From the NCBI GenBank assembly GCA_031294825.1, contig JAUMPM010000040.1:14777-78776 (forward strand): DNA of 64,000 nt, written 5' to 3'. A program made the position numbers and the translations under genes. Of the stretch, positions 14,651 through 24,053 are shown one piece after another. The DNA is from Collinsella sp. Lineage in GTDB: Bacteria; Actinomycetota; Coriobacteriia; Coriobacteriales; Coriobacteriaceae. Each line of letters opens with the position of its first letter. The stretch's first letter is position 1. Under the pieces are notes generated by a model. That model was given only the letters and a program-made list of their open reading frames with translations, made no database searches and was not told where the DNA came from.

Positions 14651-17332
14651 CTAGTCCTCGAGCAGGTCCTCGATAAAGCCGACGCGGTAGTTCTTGAAGA
14701 TGACCTCGCCGCCGTCTTGCGTGGCGTCCAGATCGACATCGCCCATGATGCCAAAGTCGTGGTCGCCGTCCTCGTCGGCAAAGATCTGGTGCACGTGCCA
14801 TACGTGCGCGGTCTTCTCGTCGGACTCGTCGATGGAAAACATAGCGGCGCTGCGGGCATCTCCGTCGGTGAGGATTTCCTCGTGCTGCTCGTGGTAAGCG
14901 TCAAGTGCTTTTTGCCAGCGGATCTCGCTCATGCCCCAGCCGTCGTCGAGCTCGCCCAGATCGCGAACGTGCTCGCGAGCGGCAAGGGTCACGCGGCGGA
15001 AGAGCGCGTTGCGCACCAGCAGCGTGCAGCCGCGACGGTCCGCAACGACCTCGTCGATGCCCTGCGGCGGCGCGGCGTCGAGGGCAGCCGGGTTGCCGGC
15101 GTTTTCCCACTCGTCCACCAGGCTCGAGTCGACCGAGCGCACCACAAAGCCCAGCCACGAGATAATGTCGCGTAGGCGCTCGTCGCGCTTCTCGATGGGC
15201 ACGGTGCGGTCAAGCGAACGGTAAGCCTCTGCCAGGTAGCGCAGCAAAATGCCCTCGGAGCGGGCGATGCCGAGCTTTTGAATGTAGCCCTTAAAATCGC
15301 TCGCGCTTTCCAGCATATCGCGCAGGACGCTCTTGGGAGAGAGCTGGTAGTCGTTGGCCCAGGGCACTTCCTGGCAGTACTTGTCAAAAGCGGCGTCGAG
15401 CAAATCCTCGAGCGGCTTTTCGTACGTGACGTCCTGAATGCGCTCCAAGCGCTCCTCATACTCGATGCCGTCGGCCTTCATCTCGGCCATAGCGCGATCG
15501 CGTGCGGCTCGCTCCTGTGCGCGCAGCACCTGTTTGGGATCCTCGAGCGTTGCCTCGACCATTGAGATCAGGTCCATGGTATAGGTCTCGCTCTCGGGAT
15601 CGAGCAGCTCCAGCGCAGCAAGCAAGAACGGTGAGAGCGGCTGATCGAGTGCGAAGTCCTCGGGCAGATCGACCGTCAGCGCATAGTCGATGTCTGGTGC
15701 GGCATCAGTCGGGGCGTCGGGCGCGGGCGGCACCTCGGTGCGAACGACGACGCCGGAATCGATGAGCGTGGCGAAGATCTCGTCGGCGCGAACCTCGAGC
15801 TTAGCCTTTTCCTCGGGAGTCTGCAGGCTCGTCTCGATGAGGTCGTGTACGCGGGCTCGGGCATCGCCGCCCTGCTCGACCACGCTGATCACCATGGAGT
15901 GCGTGATGCGCAGGCGCGGCTTGAGCGTCTCGGGTTGCGTCTCGATCAGACGCTCGAAGGTCTGCTTGTTCCAGGTGACAAAGCCCTCGGGGGCCTTTTT
16001 CTTTTTAATCTTACGGAGTTTTTTGGGGTCGTCGCCCGCCTTGGCCATAAGCTTGGCATTCTCGATCTCGTGCTCGGGTGCCTCGGCAATCACCATGCCC
16101 TCGGTATCGAAGCCCGAGCGGCCGGCGCGACCGGCAATCTGATGGAACTCGCGGGCGCGCAGGCGACGCATCTTGTAGCCGTCGAACTTGGTGAGCGCGG
16201 TGAGCACCACGGTGTGGATGGGTACGTTGATGCCGACGCCGAGTGTATCGGTACCGCAGATGACGGGCAGCAGACCCTGCTGCGCCAAGCGCTCGACCAG
16301 CAGGCGATAGCGCGGCAACATGCCAGCATGGTGCACGCCGACGCCGCATCCAAGCAGACGTTTGAGAATCTTGCCAAAGGCCGTGGAGAAGCTCGTGCCT
16401 TTGGCAGCTTCCTTAATGGCCTCGCGCTGCTCCTTGCTGGCGATGCCAAAATTGGCGAGCGACTGCGCCGTCGCAAGGGCGGCATCCTGGCTAAAGTGTA
16501 CGATATAGAGCGGGGCCTCGCCACGGCGCATGGCGAGCTCGACGGTGCCCTCGAGGGAGGTCGTCACATAGTCGTAGCTCAGCGGAACAGGACGCGGGGC
16601 GTCGACAACTAAGTCGCAAGCAGCGCCGGTGTGCTCCTCGAGTGAGGCGGCGATGGCGGTGACATCACCGAGCGTGGCGCTCATGAGCATAAACTGCGTG
16701 TGGGGCAGGGTGAGCAGCGGTACCTGCCAGGCCCAACCGCGGTCGGGGTCGGCAAAGTAGTGGAACTCATCCATGGCCACGCAGCCCACATCGGCGTCCT
16801 CGCCCTCGCGCAGTGCATCGTTGGCAAGGATTTCGGCCGTGCAGCAGATGACGGGTGCCTTGGTGTTGATATGCGTGTCGCCGGTGATCATGCCGACGTT
16901 ATCGCGGCCGAGCACCTGCACAAGGTCGAAGAACTTTTCGCTGACCAGGGCCTTGATGGGGGCCGTGTAATAACAACGCTTACCCTGCGCCATGCCCATA
17001 AAGAGCATGCCCAGCGCGACGAGCGATTTACCCGATCCGGTCGGTGTGCCCAAAATGACGTGATCGCCGGCGGCCAGGTCCATGAGGGCCTCTTCTTGGT
17101 GGTCCCACAGCTCAATGCCGCGATTGCTCGTCCATTCAAAGAAGCGTTCGAAGGCCTGATCGGGCGTGAGCCATGGTTCGGGCTCACTGCCGTCCTCGGG
17201 CTCCCACCAGGTGGGGGAGAGCGCGCCGAGCGAGCCGAACTCGGCTTCGGTTCCCGTGCCGCCCGAGAATGAGCTGGCGGCGCCGGCGCCGGAGACGGTG
17301 CTGGCGGCGGTATCTGTCGTGGTCTGTGCCAT
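14651..17332 (-). CDS. Ski2-like DEAD/DEAH helicase with DUF3516 C-terminus
   Basis: An 893-residue superfamily 2 helicase. Walker A is 'GTPTGSGKS' (about 95-103), motif II 'AMDEFHYF', motif III 'LMSATLGD', and motif VI 'HQIAGRAGRSGFD'. The last about 400 residues match the DUF3516 region found in actinobacterial Ski2/Mtr4-like helicases, suggesting RNA unwinding or decay, though this is inferred. Residues 1-40 are Ala/Ser/Gly-rich and likely disordered. Start at ATG 17332 with AGAGAAAG before it. It follows trmB on the same strand with a gap of 98 bp. All helicase motifs look intact. Confidence 0.9.
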   Translation of the reverse strand: MAQTTTDTAASTVSGAGAASSFSGGTGTEAEFGSLGALSPTWWEPEDGSEPEPWLTPDQAFERFFEWTSNRGIELWDHQEEALMDLAAGDHVILGTPTGSGKSLVALGMLFMGMAQGKRCYYTAPIKALVSEKFFDLVQVLGRDNVGMITGDTHINTKAPVICCTAEILANDALREGEDADVGCVAMDEFHYFADPDRGWAWQVPLLTLPHTQFMLMSATLGDVTAIAASLEEHTGAACDLVVDAPRPVPLSYDYVTTSLEGTVELAMRRGEAPLYIVHFSQDAALATAQSLANFGIASKEQREAIKEAAKGTSFSTAFGKILKRLLGCGVGVHHAGMLPRYRLLVERLAQQGLLPVICGTDTLGVGINVPIHTVVLTALTKFDGYKMRRLRAREFHQIAGRAGRSGFDTEGMVIAEAPEHEIENAKLMAKAGDDPKKLRKIKKKKAPEGFVTWNKQTFERLIETQPETLKPRLRITHSMVISVVEQGGDARARVHDLIETSLQTPEEKAKLEVRADEIFATLIDSGVVVRTEVPPAPDAPTDAAPDIDYALTVDLPEDFALDQPLSPFLLAALELLDPESETYTMDLISMVEATLEDPKQVLRAQERAARDRAMAEMKADGIEYEERLERIQDVTYEKPLEDLLDAAFDKYCQEVPWANDYQLSPKSVLRDMLESASDFKGYIQKLGIARSEGILLRYLAEAYRSLDRTVPIEKRDERLRDIISWLGFVVRSVDSSLVDEWENAGNPAALDAAPPQGIDEVVADRRGCTLLVRNALFRRVTLAAREHVRDLGELDDGWGMSEIRWQKALDAYHEQHEEILTDGDARSAAMFSIDESDEKTAHVWHVHQIFADEDGDHDFGIMGDVDLDATQDGGEVIFKNYRVGFIEDLLED

Positions 17333-17430
17333 GTGTTTGCTTTCTCTCGCGATTGTCCGCCAACTATTATGGCGTAGCGGCGGCGCGGGGCGGCAGCGCG
17401 TGAGAAAATGCAGGAAATGGGCGTGCGGTG

Positions 17431-18270
17431 CTAGCGTTCCTGAGGCAGGCGCTTCTTGCCTTTGCGGGCGCGGTTTCTAAAGTTCTCGACGGCCTCTTCC
17501 ATGCCCAGAGGTACATAGGTGAGCGCATCGAGGTTTTCGGGCAGGTAGCAGGCAAGGCTTTGCTCCTGCGCGTGGCCCGCCGCAAGCTGTTCATCGCTAG
17601 GCTGCGCGCCGGGTGTGGCGCAAATGCCATAGACGACGGCACCCATCTCGCGCGTGCGGCACTCATATTCGGTCTCGGGATGCTCGGGATGGTCGCGGCG
17701 AACGTCGTCACTTACCCAAAGTGTGTCGTAGCCGGCCGCGGCAAGCTGCCCCAAGGCGTAGTCGCGCAATGGTTTGCTGTCGGTGCGCAGCGTGACGGTG
17801 GCGCCAACTGAAAAGAGCGGACGATAGAGCATTAGATGGTCGACATGGACGAGTCGTTTTTTGGCGTACTTGGCCTTGGGCTGCGGCGTGGGAAAGTTGA
17901 TGGTGATGGCATCGAGCTCGCCGGCGGCAAACAGCTGCGGCAGCGATGCGGCGCCTCGGGGCAGGACGAGTGCGTTGGTCAGTTCCTGCTCGCAGATTTT
18001 CTGTGCGGCATAGGCGATGCAGATGGGCTCCTGGTCCATGCCGATAAAGAGCGTGTTTGGCTCGTGGGCCGCGCGCTCTACAAGGTACGTTCCCTTGCCG
18101 CAGCCAAGATCCAGGTGAAGGTGTTCGAAAGACTTGCTGCCTGCGGGCGCACAGGCCTCGCGCCAATCTCCGGCATAGATTTCAGGGTTCGTCTCAATCG
18201 CATCGGCGTAGCGCTCCAGGCGCTCTTCCAGCACAAAGTTCTTAGGCGTGCGAACGTGGACGGCTCCCAT
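17431..18270 (-). CDS. trmB: tRNA (guanine-N7)-methyltransferase
   Basis: TrmB methylates N7 of G46 in tRNA using S-adenosylmethionine. The 279-residue protein shows the SAM site 'LHLDLGCGKGTYLVERA' (about 51-67), 'FIGMDQEP' and the TrmB motif region 'ITINFPTPQPKAKYAKKRLVH', a variant of the usual FPDPW.K...K.R. The C-terminal extension of about 50 residues (after 'GICATPGAQ') is longer than in E. coli. AAGGAG stands before the ATG. Confidence 0.88.
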   Translation of the reverse strand: MGAVHVRTPKNFVLEERLERYADAIETNPEIYAGDWREACAPAGSKSFEHLHLDLGCGKGTYLVERAAHEPNTLFIGMDQEPICIAYAAQKICEQELTNALVLPRGAASLPQLFAAGELDAITINFPTPQPKAKYAKKRLVHVDHLMLYRPLFSVGATVTLRTDSKPLRDYALGQLAAAGYDTLWVSDDVRRDHPEHPETEYECRTREMGAVVYGICATPGAQPSDEQLAAGHAQEQSLACYLPENLDALTYVPLGMEEAVENFRNRARKGKKRLPQER

Positions 18271-18290
18271 GAGGCTCCTTGGTCATAAGT

Positions 18291-18316
18291 ATGGAACGCT
18301 TAGCTGCGCGTTCCAT
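18291..18316. terminator. Hairpin between the two methyltransferase genes
   Basis: ATGGAACGC and GCGTTCCAT form a perfect 9-bp stem with an 8-base loop between the methyltransferase stop and trmB. No strong T-run is seen, so it may be a processing or attenuation stem. Confidence 0.45.
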
Positions 18317-18388
18317 CAATGGGTTGAAAAAGAGTAGGCATAGTTTGCCCGAAAGACGCGGTGCGGCTCGACGGCGAGTCGTCGGTGC

Positions 18389-19261
18389 CTACAGGCGCTT
18401 TAGAATCACGTAGCGGTTGAGCTCGCCACTGCGACCGTCGGCATGGAAGCGCTCAAGCTCGCGTACGGGGACCTCGCCGCTCTTGTAGAACGTGCGCACG
18501 CCGCGCACCAAGTCGGTGATCTGCTGATCGTCAAAGTGGTGGCAATAGCGGTAAGCATGGCGGTCGTTTTGCCAGCCAATGAGGTGGTCGCCGGCTTCAA
18601 ACTGCGCGGAATCGTAGCCCTCAAACGGCGGGGTGAGCTCGGCGCGGGCTTCGGCGCGAACGGCCTTGCGCGCCATGCGCTCGTCGTTCATAAACTCCCA
18701 AAAGCTGATGGCGATGATGCCGCCTGGGCGCGTCTGCCGCACCAGGGCGTCGAGCACGCGCACGCGGTATTCGCACGACGGCACGTGGTGCATAAAGCCA
18801 AAGCAGACCGAGATGTCGGCGAGCGGTGCGTCGAAAAGCACATCGGGCGTCTCGGCGGGGTTGAGCTTCATAAGGGCGTCGAGTACGTCGAGTTCCTGGA
18901 AGTGCAGGTTGGGAATGCGCAGGGCGTGGCCGCGTGCATCGATGGCCAGGTCCTGGCACGAGTCGACACCATAGAACTCGAAGGGGCAGCTGGCGTCTGC
19001 CGAGGGGCTCGTGCCGTCCACGCCTTTGGCAGCCAGCGTGCCGCCGGCGGCAAAGTTCTCGAAGCGCATATTGCCGCAGGCTAGGTCGAAGACGCGGACG
19101 GGATGCTCGATCGTGGCGACGTCGAGCTGTTCGAGCGCAATGTCCATGGTGCGCACCCAGCCGGGCCACGGGGCCTGACGCGTATCGGAAAAGGAGGCGG
19201 AGTGCTCGCGATAGAACGTGTTGTTGAGCTGGATGAGCGATGAGGCGAAATCGCGGTTCAC
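18389..19261 (-). CDS. Class I SAM-dependent methyltransferase
   Basis: The protein has a Rossmann-type SAM site 'VRVFDLACGNMRFENFAA', then 'FYGVDSCQDLAIDA', 'ISVCFGFMHHVPSCEYRVRVLDALVRQTRPGGIIAISFWEFM'. It is reminiscent of tRNA-modifying methyltransferases of the Trm9/ALKBH8 kind, but the substrate is not known. GTG at 19261 with GGAGGGAG nine bases ahead gives 290 residues; an in-frame ATG at 19309 lacks a good site. It is placed before trmB on the same strand, compatible with tRNA modification. Confidence 0.8.
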   Translation of the reverse strand: MNRDFASSLIQLNNTFYREHSASFSDTRQAPWPGWVRTMDIALEQLDVATIEHPVRVFDLACGNMRFENFAAGGTLAAKGVDGTSPSADASCPFEFYGVDSCQDLAIDARGHALRIPNLHFQELDVLDALMKLNPAETPDVLFDAPLADISVCFGFMHHVPSCEYRVRVLDALVRQTRPGGIIAISFWEFMNDERMARKAVRAEARAELTPPFEGYDSAQFEAGDHLIGWQNDRHAYRYCHHFDDQQITDLVRGVRTFYKSGEVPVRELERFHADGRSGELNRYVILKRL

Positions 19262-19528
19262 GGCGCGGGACTCCCTCCGTTGGCGGTGCGGAATAAACAG
19301 TACGACCATACTACCGTTAACGCCGCAACGGGGACAACCGGGCTAGGTGCCATTGCTTCGTTTGGACACATTTCCGCAGCTCATATGCACCCGCAACCGC
19401 CGGTTGTCAAAAATCTCACTAGAATAGGTGGCATGCTTTTGGCGGTGGCGGATAGATTTTTAACTGTGCAAGGCGCCTTAAGAACAAAAACGGTCCGGCG
19501 GCACGGCTGGCATCACATAGGAGGAACC

Positions 19529-20245
19529 ATGAATGTAGAAACTGCGCAGCGGCTCGCCGACCTTCGTCGCAGCAAGGGTTTTAGCCAAGAAGGGCTGGCA
19601 CGAAAGTTGGGACTGTCGCGCCAGGCGGTCAGTAAATGGGAGCGCGCGGAGAGCTCGCCCGATACCGAGAACCTGATCTCGCTCGCCAAACTCTATGGCG
19701 TGAGTTTGGACGAGCTCCTCAATCCGAGCGACGAGATCGAGGACGATATCGAATTTGAGAACGAGGACCGCGCCCGTCAGCGCGAGGCCGAGGCGGCAGA
19801 GCGCGCCCGCACCCATGAGGCAGCGGCGCGTGCGACTGAGGCGGCAACGCAGGCAAGTGACGCGGCAGCCAAGGCGGCGCAGGCGGCGAGTTGGAGTGCG
19901 CAGGCCGCCAATGCCGCTACGGCGCAGGCGACGAGTGGCGCCGCGGTTGGCTCGACTCCGGTGAAGGGCCCGTTCCAGTCGTTCCCGTATTGGGCCGTGT
20001 GCTGGCTGCTGTTCTTTTTGCTGATGTTCCTGTTTGGTGCCGGCCCCTTTGCTGCGCTGATCTTCTTTACGATTCCCATCTATCACTGGGTGGCGCGTGC
20101 GCTCGATGGTGATTGGGCACGCGGGGATATTCAGGTTGGTCCGGCACCGGTGACAGCTAGGACTCAGAATGTTTCCGCTTCGGTTGATGCTGACGTGGCT
20201 ACCGCGGCCACCGCTGAGCCATGTGCCAAAGAAGGTGACGAATGA
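19529..20245 (+). CDS. XRE-family regulator with membrane segments
   Basis: The 238-residue protein starts with a helix-turn-helix of the Cro/C1 type ('QRLADLRRSKGFSQEGLARKLGLSRQAVSKWERAESSPDTENLISLAKLYGVSLDELL'). Next come an acidic/Ala-rich coiled linker with a (A/Q)-rich repeat and two close membrane segments (about 150-190, 'WAVCWLLFFLLMFLFGAGPFAALIFFTIPIYHW'). AGGAGG precedes ATG 19529. The next gene, a DUF4097 protein, overlaps by four bases (ATGA). Membrane-tied XRE regulators paired with DUF4097 proteins are common in Firmicutes and Actinobacteria, and an envelope-stress role is an inference. Confidence 0.85.
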   Translation: MNVETAQRLADLRRSKGFSQEGLARKLGLSRQAVSKWERAESSPDTENLISLAKLYGVSLDELLNPSDEIEDDIEFENEDRARQREAEAAERARTHEAAARATEAATQASDAAAKAAQAASWSAQAANAATAQATSGAAVGSTPVKGPFQSFPYWAVCWLLFFLLMFLFGAGPFAALIFFTIPIYHWVARALDGDWARGDIQVGPAPVTARTQNVSASVDADVATAATAEPCAKEGDE

Positions 20246-21141
20246 TGAGGCTTTCGCATGAATCCAAGCTGCGCCTGGGCGTTGGCATCGGAGCGTTCGT
20301 ACTCATCATCGGACTTGTCTTTGGCACTTCGCGGACTTTGATTCATTTTGATGGCCCGTGGGACCTCGACGATGTTGTATCCGGCTTGTCTGGTATGGAC
20401 GATGCGGTTGACGAGGACGATCTTTTGGATGGCGGTAACTATTCCGCTCGGCCTCAGCAGCTTTCGAGCACGACTTTTGATGCCGATGAGTTCCGCTACC
20501 TCGATTTCGATATCAATGCGGCTTCGGTGGACGTCAAGGTTGTTGATGGCAACAAGGCTCGTGTTATCGAGCGGGGGCGCGTTGCCAAGGGTATGGATGC
20601 CTCCAAGGCCGCGACGCAAAACATCGCATTCGTCGAGGACTCGACGCTCAAGGTTTCCCAGTTTGGAAGTGATGACGATAAGGCAATCGATCGCTCAGTT
20701 ACGGTCGAGCTGCCGCGCCGTGTTGCCGAACATCTGAAGGGAGTCAACGCGCACGTGGGCTCGGGTGATCTGCAGATTGTCGGTGTCATCTGTGACGGTT
20801 TCGACCTTTTCCTGGGTGCGGGAGATGTAGAGTTTACGGGCAGCGTGACTGATGCGCTCAGCGCTGAGGTCGGTTCGGGCGATGTGACGTTCGAGCTTTA
20901 CCAAGCCCCCGCGAAATCGATGGACGTGAGTGTGGGCTCGGGCGATGTGGAGATGACGGTTCCGAACTCGACGGGCTTTAAGGCGAGCCTCACCTTGGGC
21001 AGCGGCGACTTCGAGAGTGATTTCCTTCCGCTTGGCTACGACGGCGAGACCATTTTGAATCTTGAATTCGATAACGGGGATAAGTCTGCTGTGTATAGTT
21101 TTGAAGTCGATTCGGGCGACATGTCGTTTGATTCGGAGTAG
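20242..21141 (+). CDS. DUF4097 beta-repeat membrane protein
   Basis: This 299-residue protein has one N-terminal membrane segment (about 13-30), an acidic linker, and a C-terminal repeat domain with 'VGSGDLQIV', 'LGAGDVEFTG', 'VGSGDVTFEL', 'VGSGDVEMTV', 'LGSGDFESDF' at about 20-residue spacing. These build the right-handed beta-helix typical of DUF4097 (putative adhesin) domains. It overlaps the XRE gene by four bases and ends before a terminator, so the two form an operon. The exact role is unknown. Confidence 0.88.
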   Translation: MMRLSHESKLRLGVGIGAFVLIIGLVFGTSRTLIHFDGPWDLDDVVSGLSGMDDAVDEDDLLDGGNYSARPQQLSSTTFDADEFRYLDFDINAASVDVKVVDGNKARVIERGRVAKGMDASKAATQNIAFVEDSTLKVSQFGSDDDKAIDRSVTVELPRRVAEHLKGVNAHVGSGDLQIVGVICDGFDLFLGAGDVEFTGSVTDALSAEVGSGDVTFELYQAPAKSMDVSVGSGDVEMTVPNSTGFKASLTLGSGDFESDFLPLGYDGETILNLEFDNGDKSAVYSFEVDSGDMSFDSE

Positions 21142-21188
21142 TGAGGCAGACGAAAGCCTAGGCGAAGATATAGACGCGCTGTTTGATG

Positions 21189-21227
21189 AAGGCGCCGAAG
21201 CCGAGGTCGGCTCCGGCGCCTTTGCCT
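21189..21227 (+). terminator. Terminator after the XRE/DUF4097 operon
   Basis: AAGGCGCCG..GCCGA pairs with TCGGC.CCGGCGCCTT and is followed by TGCCTTT. It ends immediately before the promoter and start of the elp3-like gene. Confidence 0.8.
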
Positions 21228-21228
21228 T

Positions 21229-21241
21229 TACAATGGGGTCA
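21229..21241 (+). promoter_or_regulatory. -10 box placed for leaderless elp3 transcript
   Basis: TACAAT at 21229-21234 ends six bases before the ATG at 21241, so +1 would fall at or next to the start codon. Only a weak GGGG lies upstream of the ATG and no convincing -35 box is seen. Confidence 0.45.
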
Positions 21242-23148
21242 TGGAACAGATTATCTTGAACATACTCGAGGCTCTGCGTCGCGGCGAGACCGTGGACGAC
21301 AAAGCGCTCGTCAAACTGATACATGCCGAGGCGCGCCGTGAAGGTGCCGACAAACGCGATTTGGCCAAGCGCCGTCTGCTGCCGTTCTACCAGCGGGTAA
21401 AACGTGAGGAGCCGGCTCGTTGGGCTGGGTGGAATGTCGATGCCGAGCTGGAACGTCGGCTGCTGCAGGTGCTGCGTATGAAGCCTCGTCGCACGGCCTC
21501 GGGCGTGGCGACCATTACCGTCATCACCAAGCCCTGGCCGTGCTCGGGCGATTGCCTGTTTTGCCCCAACGATCTGCGCATGCCTAAAAGCTATCTGCAT
21601 GCCGAGCCGGCGTGCGCCCGTGCGGAGCAAAATTGCTTTGACCCGTATCTGCAGGTGAGCGCTCGTCTGACCGCGCTTTCGCAGATGGGGCATGCGACCG
21701 ACAAGATAGAGCTCATCGTGCTCGGTGGCACCTGGAGCGACTATCCGCAAGGGTATCAAACGTGGTTTATGTTGGAGCTTTTCCGTGCGCTCAATGACGA
21801 TGCCGTCGCCGGCGTGGCGGCAAACCCCATGTTGGCGCGTCCGGGCATCAGCCGTGCCGAGGCAGGGCGCCTGCTCGATGACGCTCCCGCCGATGCCCTG
21901 CCGCCGGTGGTAACAGAGCGCCGCGAGCGCTATCGGGCTGCCGGCATTGCGACAGACGAGGCTGAGCTTGCTGCCGGCGTTGCCGACGAGCAGGGGCGTG
22001 TGGATGCTGTCGTTGGTGGCTATAACCGCGCAGTGCGTCGTCTGTACGGCCCCGGTACGCCATGGGGCGAGGCTGCCGAGTGGCAGACGGCAACGATGGA
22101 GGAGCTTGAGCGTCAGCAGCGCATCAACGAGACGGCGAAGCATCGCGTGGTGGGGCTCGTTATCGAGACGCGCCCCGATGCCGTAACGCCGCAGGCCCTC
22201 ACGCTCATCCGCCGCCTGGGTTGCACCAAGATTCAGATGGGTATTCAGAGTCTCGACCAACATTTGCTCGATATCAACGAGCGTCGCATTTCGGTGGCGC
22301 AGATCGAGCGGGCGTTTTCGCTTGCGCGCTTGTTTGGCTTTAAGATCCACGCGCACTTTATGCTCAACTTGTTGGGCGCTACGCCCGAGGGGGACAAGCG
22401 CGACTACGAGCACTTTATGACCGAGGGCGCTTTTATGCCCGACGAGGTCAAGGTCTACCCGTGCGCGCTCATCGAGGGCTCGCGTCTGGTGGGCCGCTAT
22501 GAGCGCGGCGAGTGGCGCCCCTATACCGAGGAAGAGCTGCTCGATGTGTTGGCCGACGACATCGTGGTGACGCCGGCGTTCTGTCGCATCAGCCGTATGA
22601 TTCGTGACTTTAGCTCCGACGACATTATGGTGGGCAACAAGAAGCCCAACCTACGCCAGCTCGTTGAGAACCGCCTGGCTGCTCGGGGTGATGGTGCGAC
22701 GGTGCGTGAGATTCGCTATCGCGAGATCAGCACGGCGGGTGCCGACTTGGATGAGCTGACCCTTGACGAGGAAGTGGCGTACGAGACGCCGGTGACGCGC
22801 GAGCGCTTTTTGCAGTGGGTGACGCTCGAAGGCAAGATCGCCGGCTTTTTGCGCCTGTCGTTGCCCGATCGTGCGTTTGTTACCGCGCACGCAGACGAGT
22901 TGCCGACGACGCCGGACGAGGCAATGATTCGCGAGGTGCACGTGTATGGCATGGCGGCACGTGTGGGCGATCAGGGCCAGGCGGCTCAGCATCATGGGCT
23001 GGGGCGGTCGCTGGTGGGGCGCGCATGCGAGATTGCCCGGGATGCGGGTTATGCGCGTATCAACGTGATCAGCGCGATCGGTACGCGCGAGTACTATCGC
23101 CATTTGGGTTTTTATGACCACGGACTCTATCTGCAAAAGGAGCTCTAA
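21241..23148 (+). CDS. Elp3-family tRNA U34 radical SAM/acetyltransferase
   Basis: The 635-residue protein has both Elp3 domains. The radical SAM part carries 'WPCSGDCLFCPND' (C-x3-C-x2-C, about 101-111), 'ELIVLGGTWSDYP' and 'TRPDAVTPQALTLIRRLGCTKIQMGIQSLDQ'. The C-terminal GNAT part has 'HHGLGRSLVGRACEIARDAGYARINVISAIGTREYYRHLGF'. Elp3 adds a carboxymethyl group to wobble uridine in tRNA. In bacteria it acts without the other Elongator subunits. The next gene starts right at its stop (TAAATG). Confidence 0.9.
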   Translation: MEQIILNILEALRRGETVDDKALVKLIHAEARREGADKRDLAKRRLLPFYQRVKREEPARWAGWNVDAELERRLLQVLRMKPRRTASGVATITVITKPWPCSGDCLFCPNDLRMPKSYLHAEPACARAEQNCFDPYLQVSARLTALSQMGHATDKIELIVLGGTWSDYPQGYQTWFMLELFRALNDDAVAGVAANPMLARPGISRAEAGRLLDDAPADALPPVVTERRERYRAAGIATDEAELAAGVADEQGRVDAVVGGYNRAVRRLYGPGTPWGEAAEWQTATMEELERQQRINETAKHRVVGLVIETRPDAVTPQALTLIRRLGCTKIQMGIQSLDQHLLDINERRISVAQIERAFSLARLFGFKIHAHFMLNLLGATPEGDKRDYEHFMTEGAFMPDEVKVYPCALIEGSRLVGRYERGEWRPYTEEELLDVLADDIVVTPAFCRISRMIRDFSSDDIMVGNKKPNLRQLVENRLAARGDGATVREIRYREISTAGADLDELTLDEEVAYETPVTRERFLQWVTLEGKIAGFLRLSLPDRAFVTAHADELPTTPDEAMIREVHVYGMAARVGDQGQAAQHHGLGRSLVGRACEIARDAGYARINVISAIGTREYYRHLGFYDHGLYLQKEL

Positions 23149-24027
23149 ATGAACAAGCCAAGTGTTTCTGCTGGCGTTGTTGCCGGCGTCGCCCTGGGAG
23201 CTGCGGCGCTTGGTGCGGCCGCCGTCGCTGTTCGTGCTGCCTGTCTGCAGGTCGCGCGAACCCGCAATGGGTTGGCGCGTGTGAAGCGCGTGCACGATGA
23301 GGGCGGCGACGAGATTCGCGTGTTAGTGCAAGGCGGCGTCTACCAAAGCGCAAGCTACATTGGCGAGCGTTGGGCGGAGCCCGTCTTTGCGTACTATCGT
23401 GCGTTTGACGACGTGTTTGAGTCCGAGGATGTGATGCGCGATGCTTATGGCCACGGCATCGACCGTATGCTTATGCTGGGCGGCGGTGGGTTTGCCTATC
23501 CCAAGTTCGCGTTGATGTCGCACGAGAGCTTGCGCATGGACGTCATTGAGTACGATGCCGAGATTACGCGTCTGGCACGTCGTTGGTTCTATCTGGACGA
23601 ACTGGAGCACACGGTGGGCGACCGCTTGCGGGTGATTACCGCTGAGGCTCGTTCGTATCTGGGTGTGACGAGCGTGGGCCATCGTCGCTACGACGTGGTC
23701 GTAAGCGATTGCTTTGGCGGTGCCGAGCCCGTACGTGAGCTGGCGACGGTTGAGGCGTTGCGTTTGGTGCGAGGCAGCCTGAACCCCGGGGGTATCTACG
23801 TGGCCAATATTGTGAGCGCTAACGAGGGGAGCGATGTGACGTTCCTGCGCGACTGCGCTGCCACGGCACTCGGGGTGTTCGCCCATGCTTGGGTGGTCCC
23901 ATGTGGCGATGCGGAGTTCGGCGGCGAGGAGAACTACCTGCTCATCGCCAGCGACGGCGACTATGTCTTCGCCGAAGCCGTGCCCTTCGACGATGACTTT
24001 CTCGGCACCGTCCTTCACGACAAGTAG
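23149..24027 (+). CDS. Spermidine-synthase-like membrane-anchored methyltransferase fold
   Basis: The 292-residue protein begins with a hydrophobic Ala/Val/Gly segment (about 6-30), a probable anchor. A spermidine-synthase-like Rossmann domain follows: 'RMLMLGGGGFAYPKFAL', 'MDVIEYDAEITRLARRWF', 'LRVITAEARSYLG', 'YDVVVSDCFGG'. Such stand-alone spermidine synthase-like proteins are common in Actinobacteria, where the substrate is often not polyamine. The start codon follows the elp3 stop by one base, so it is translationally coupled. Function is unproven. Confidence 0.82.
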   Translation: MNKPSVSAGVVAGVALGAAALGAAAVAVRAACLQVARTRNGLARVKRVHDEGGDEIRVLVQGGVYQSASYIGERWAEPVFAYYRAFDDVFESEDVMRDAYGHGIDRMLMLGGGGFAYPKFALMSHESLRMDVIEYDAEITRLARRWFYLDELEHTVGDRLRVITAEARSYLGVTSVGHRRYDVVVSDCFGGAEPVRELATVEALRLVRGSLNPGGIYVANIVSANEGSDVTFLRDCAATALGVFAHAWVVPCGDAEFGGEENYLLIASDGDYVFAEAVPFDDDFLGTVLHDK

Positions 24028-24053
24028 GTCTCCCCGTCCCAAAAAGACTGGTC

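Noticed and set aside
20695..22413. A 572-codon minus-strand open frame opposite the DUF4097 and elp3 genes
   Set aside because: The opposite frames carry clear catalytic motifs; this one does not.
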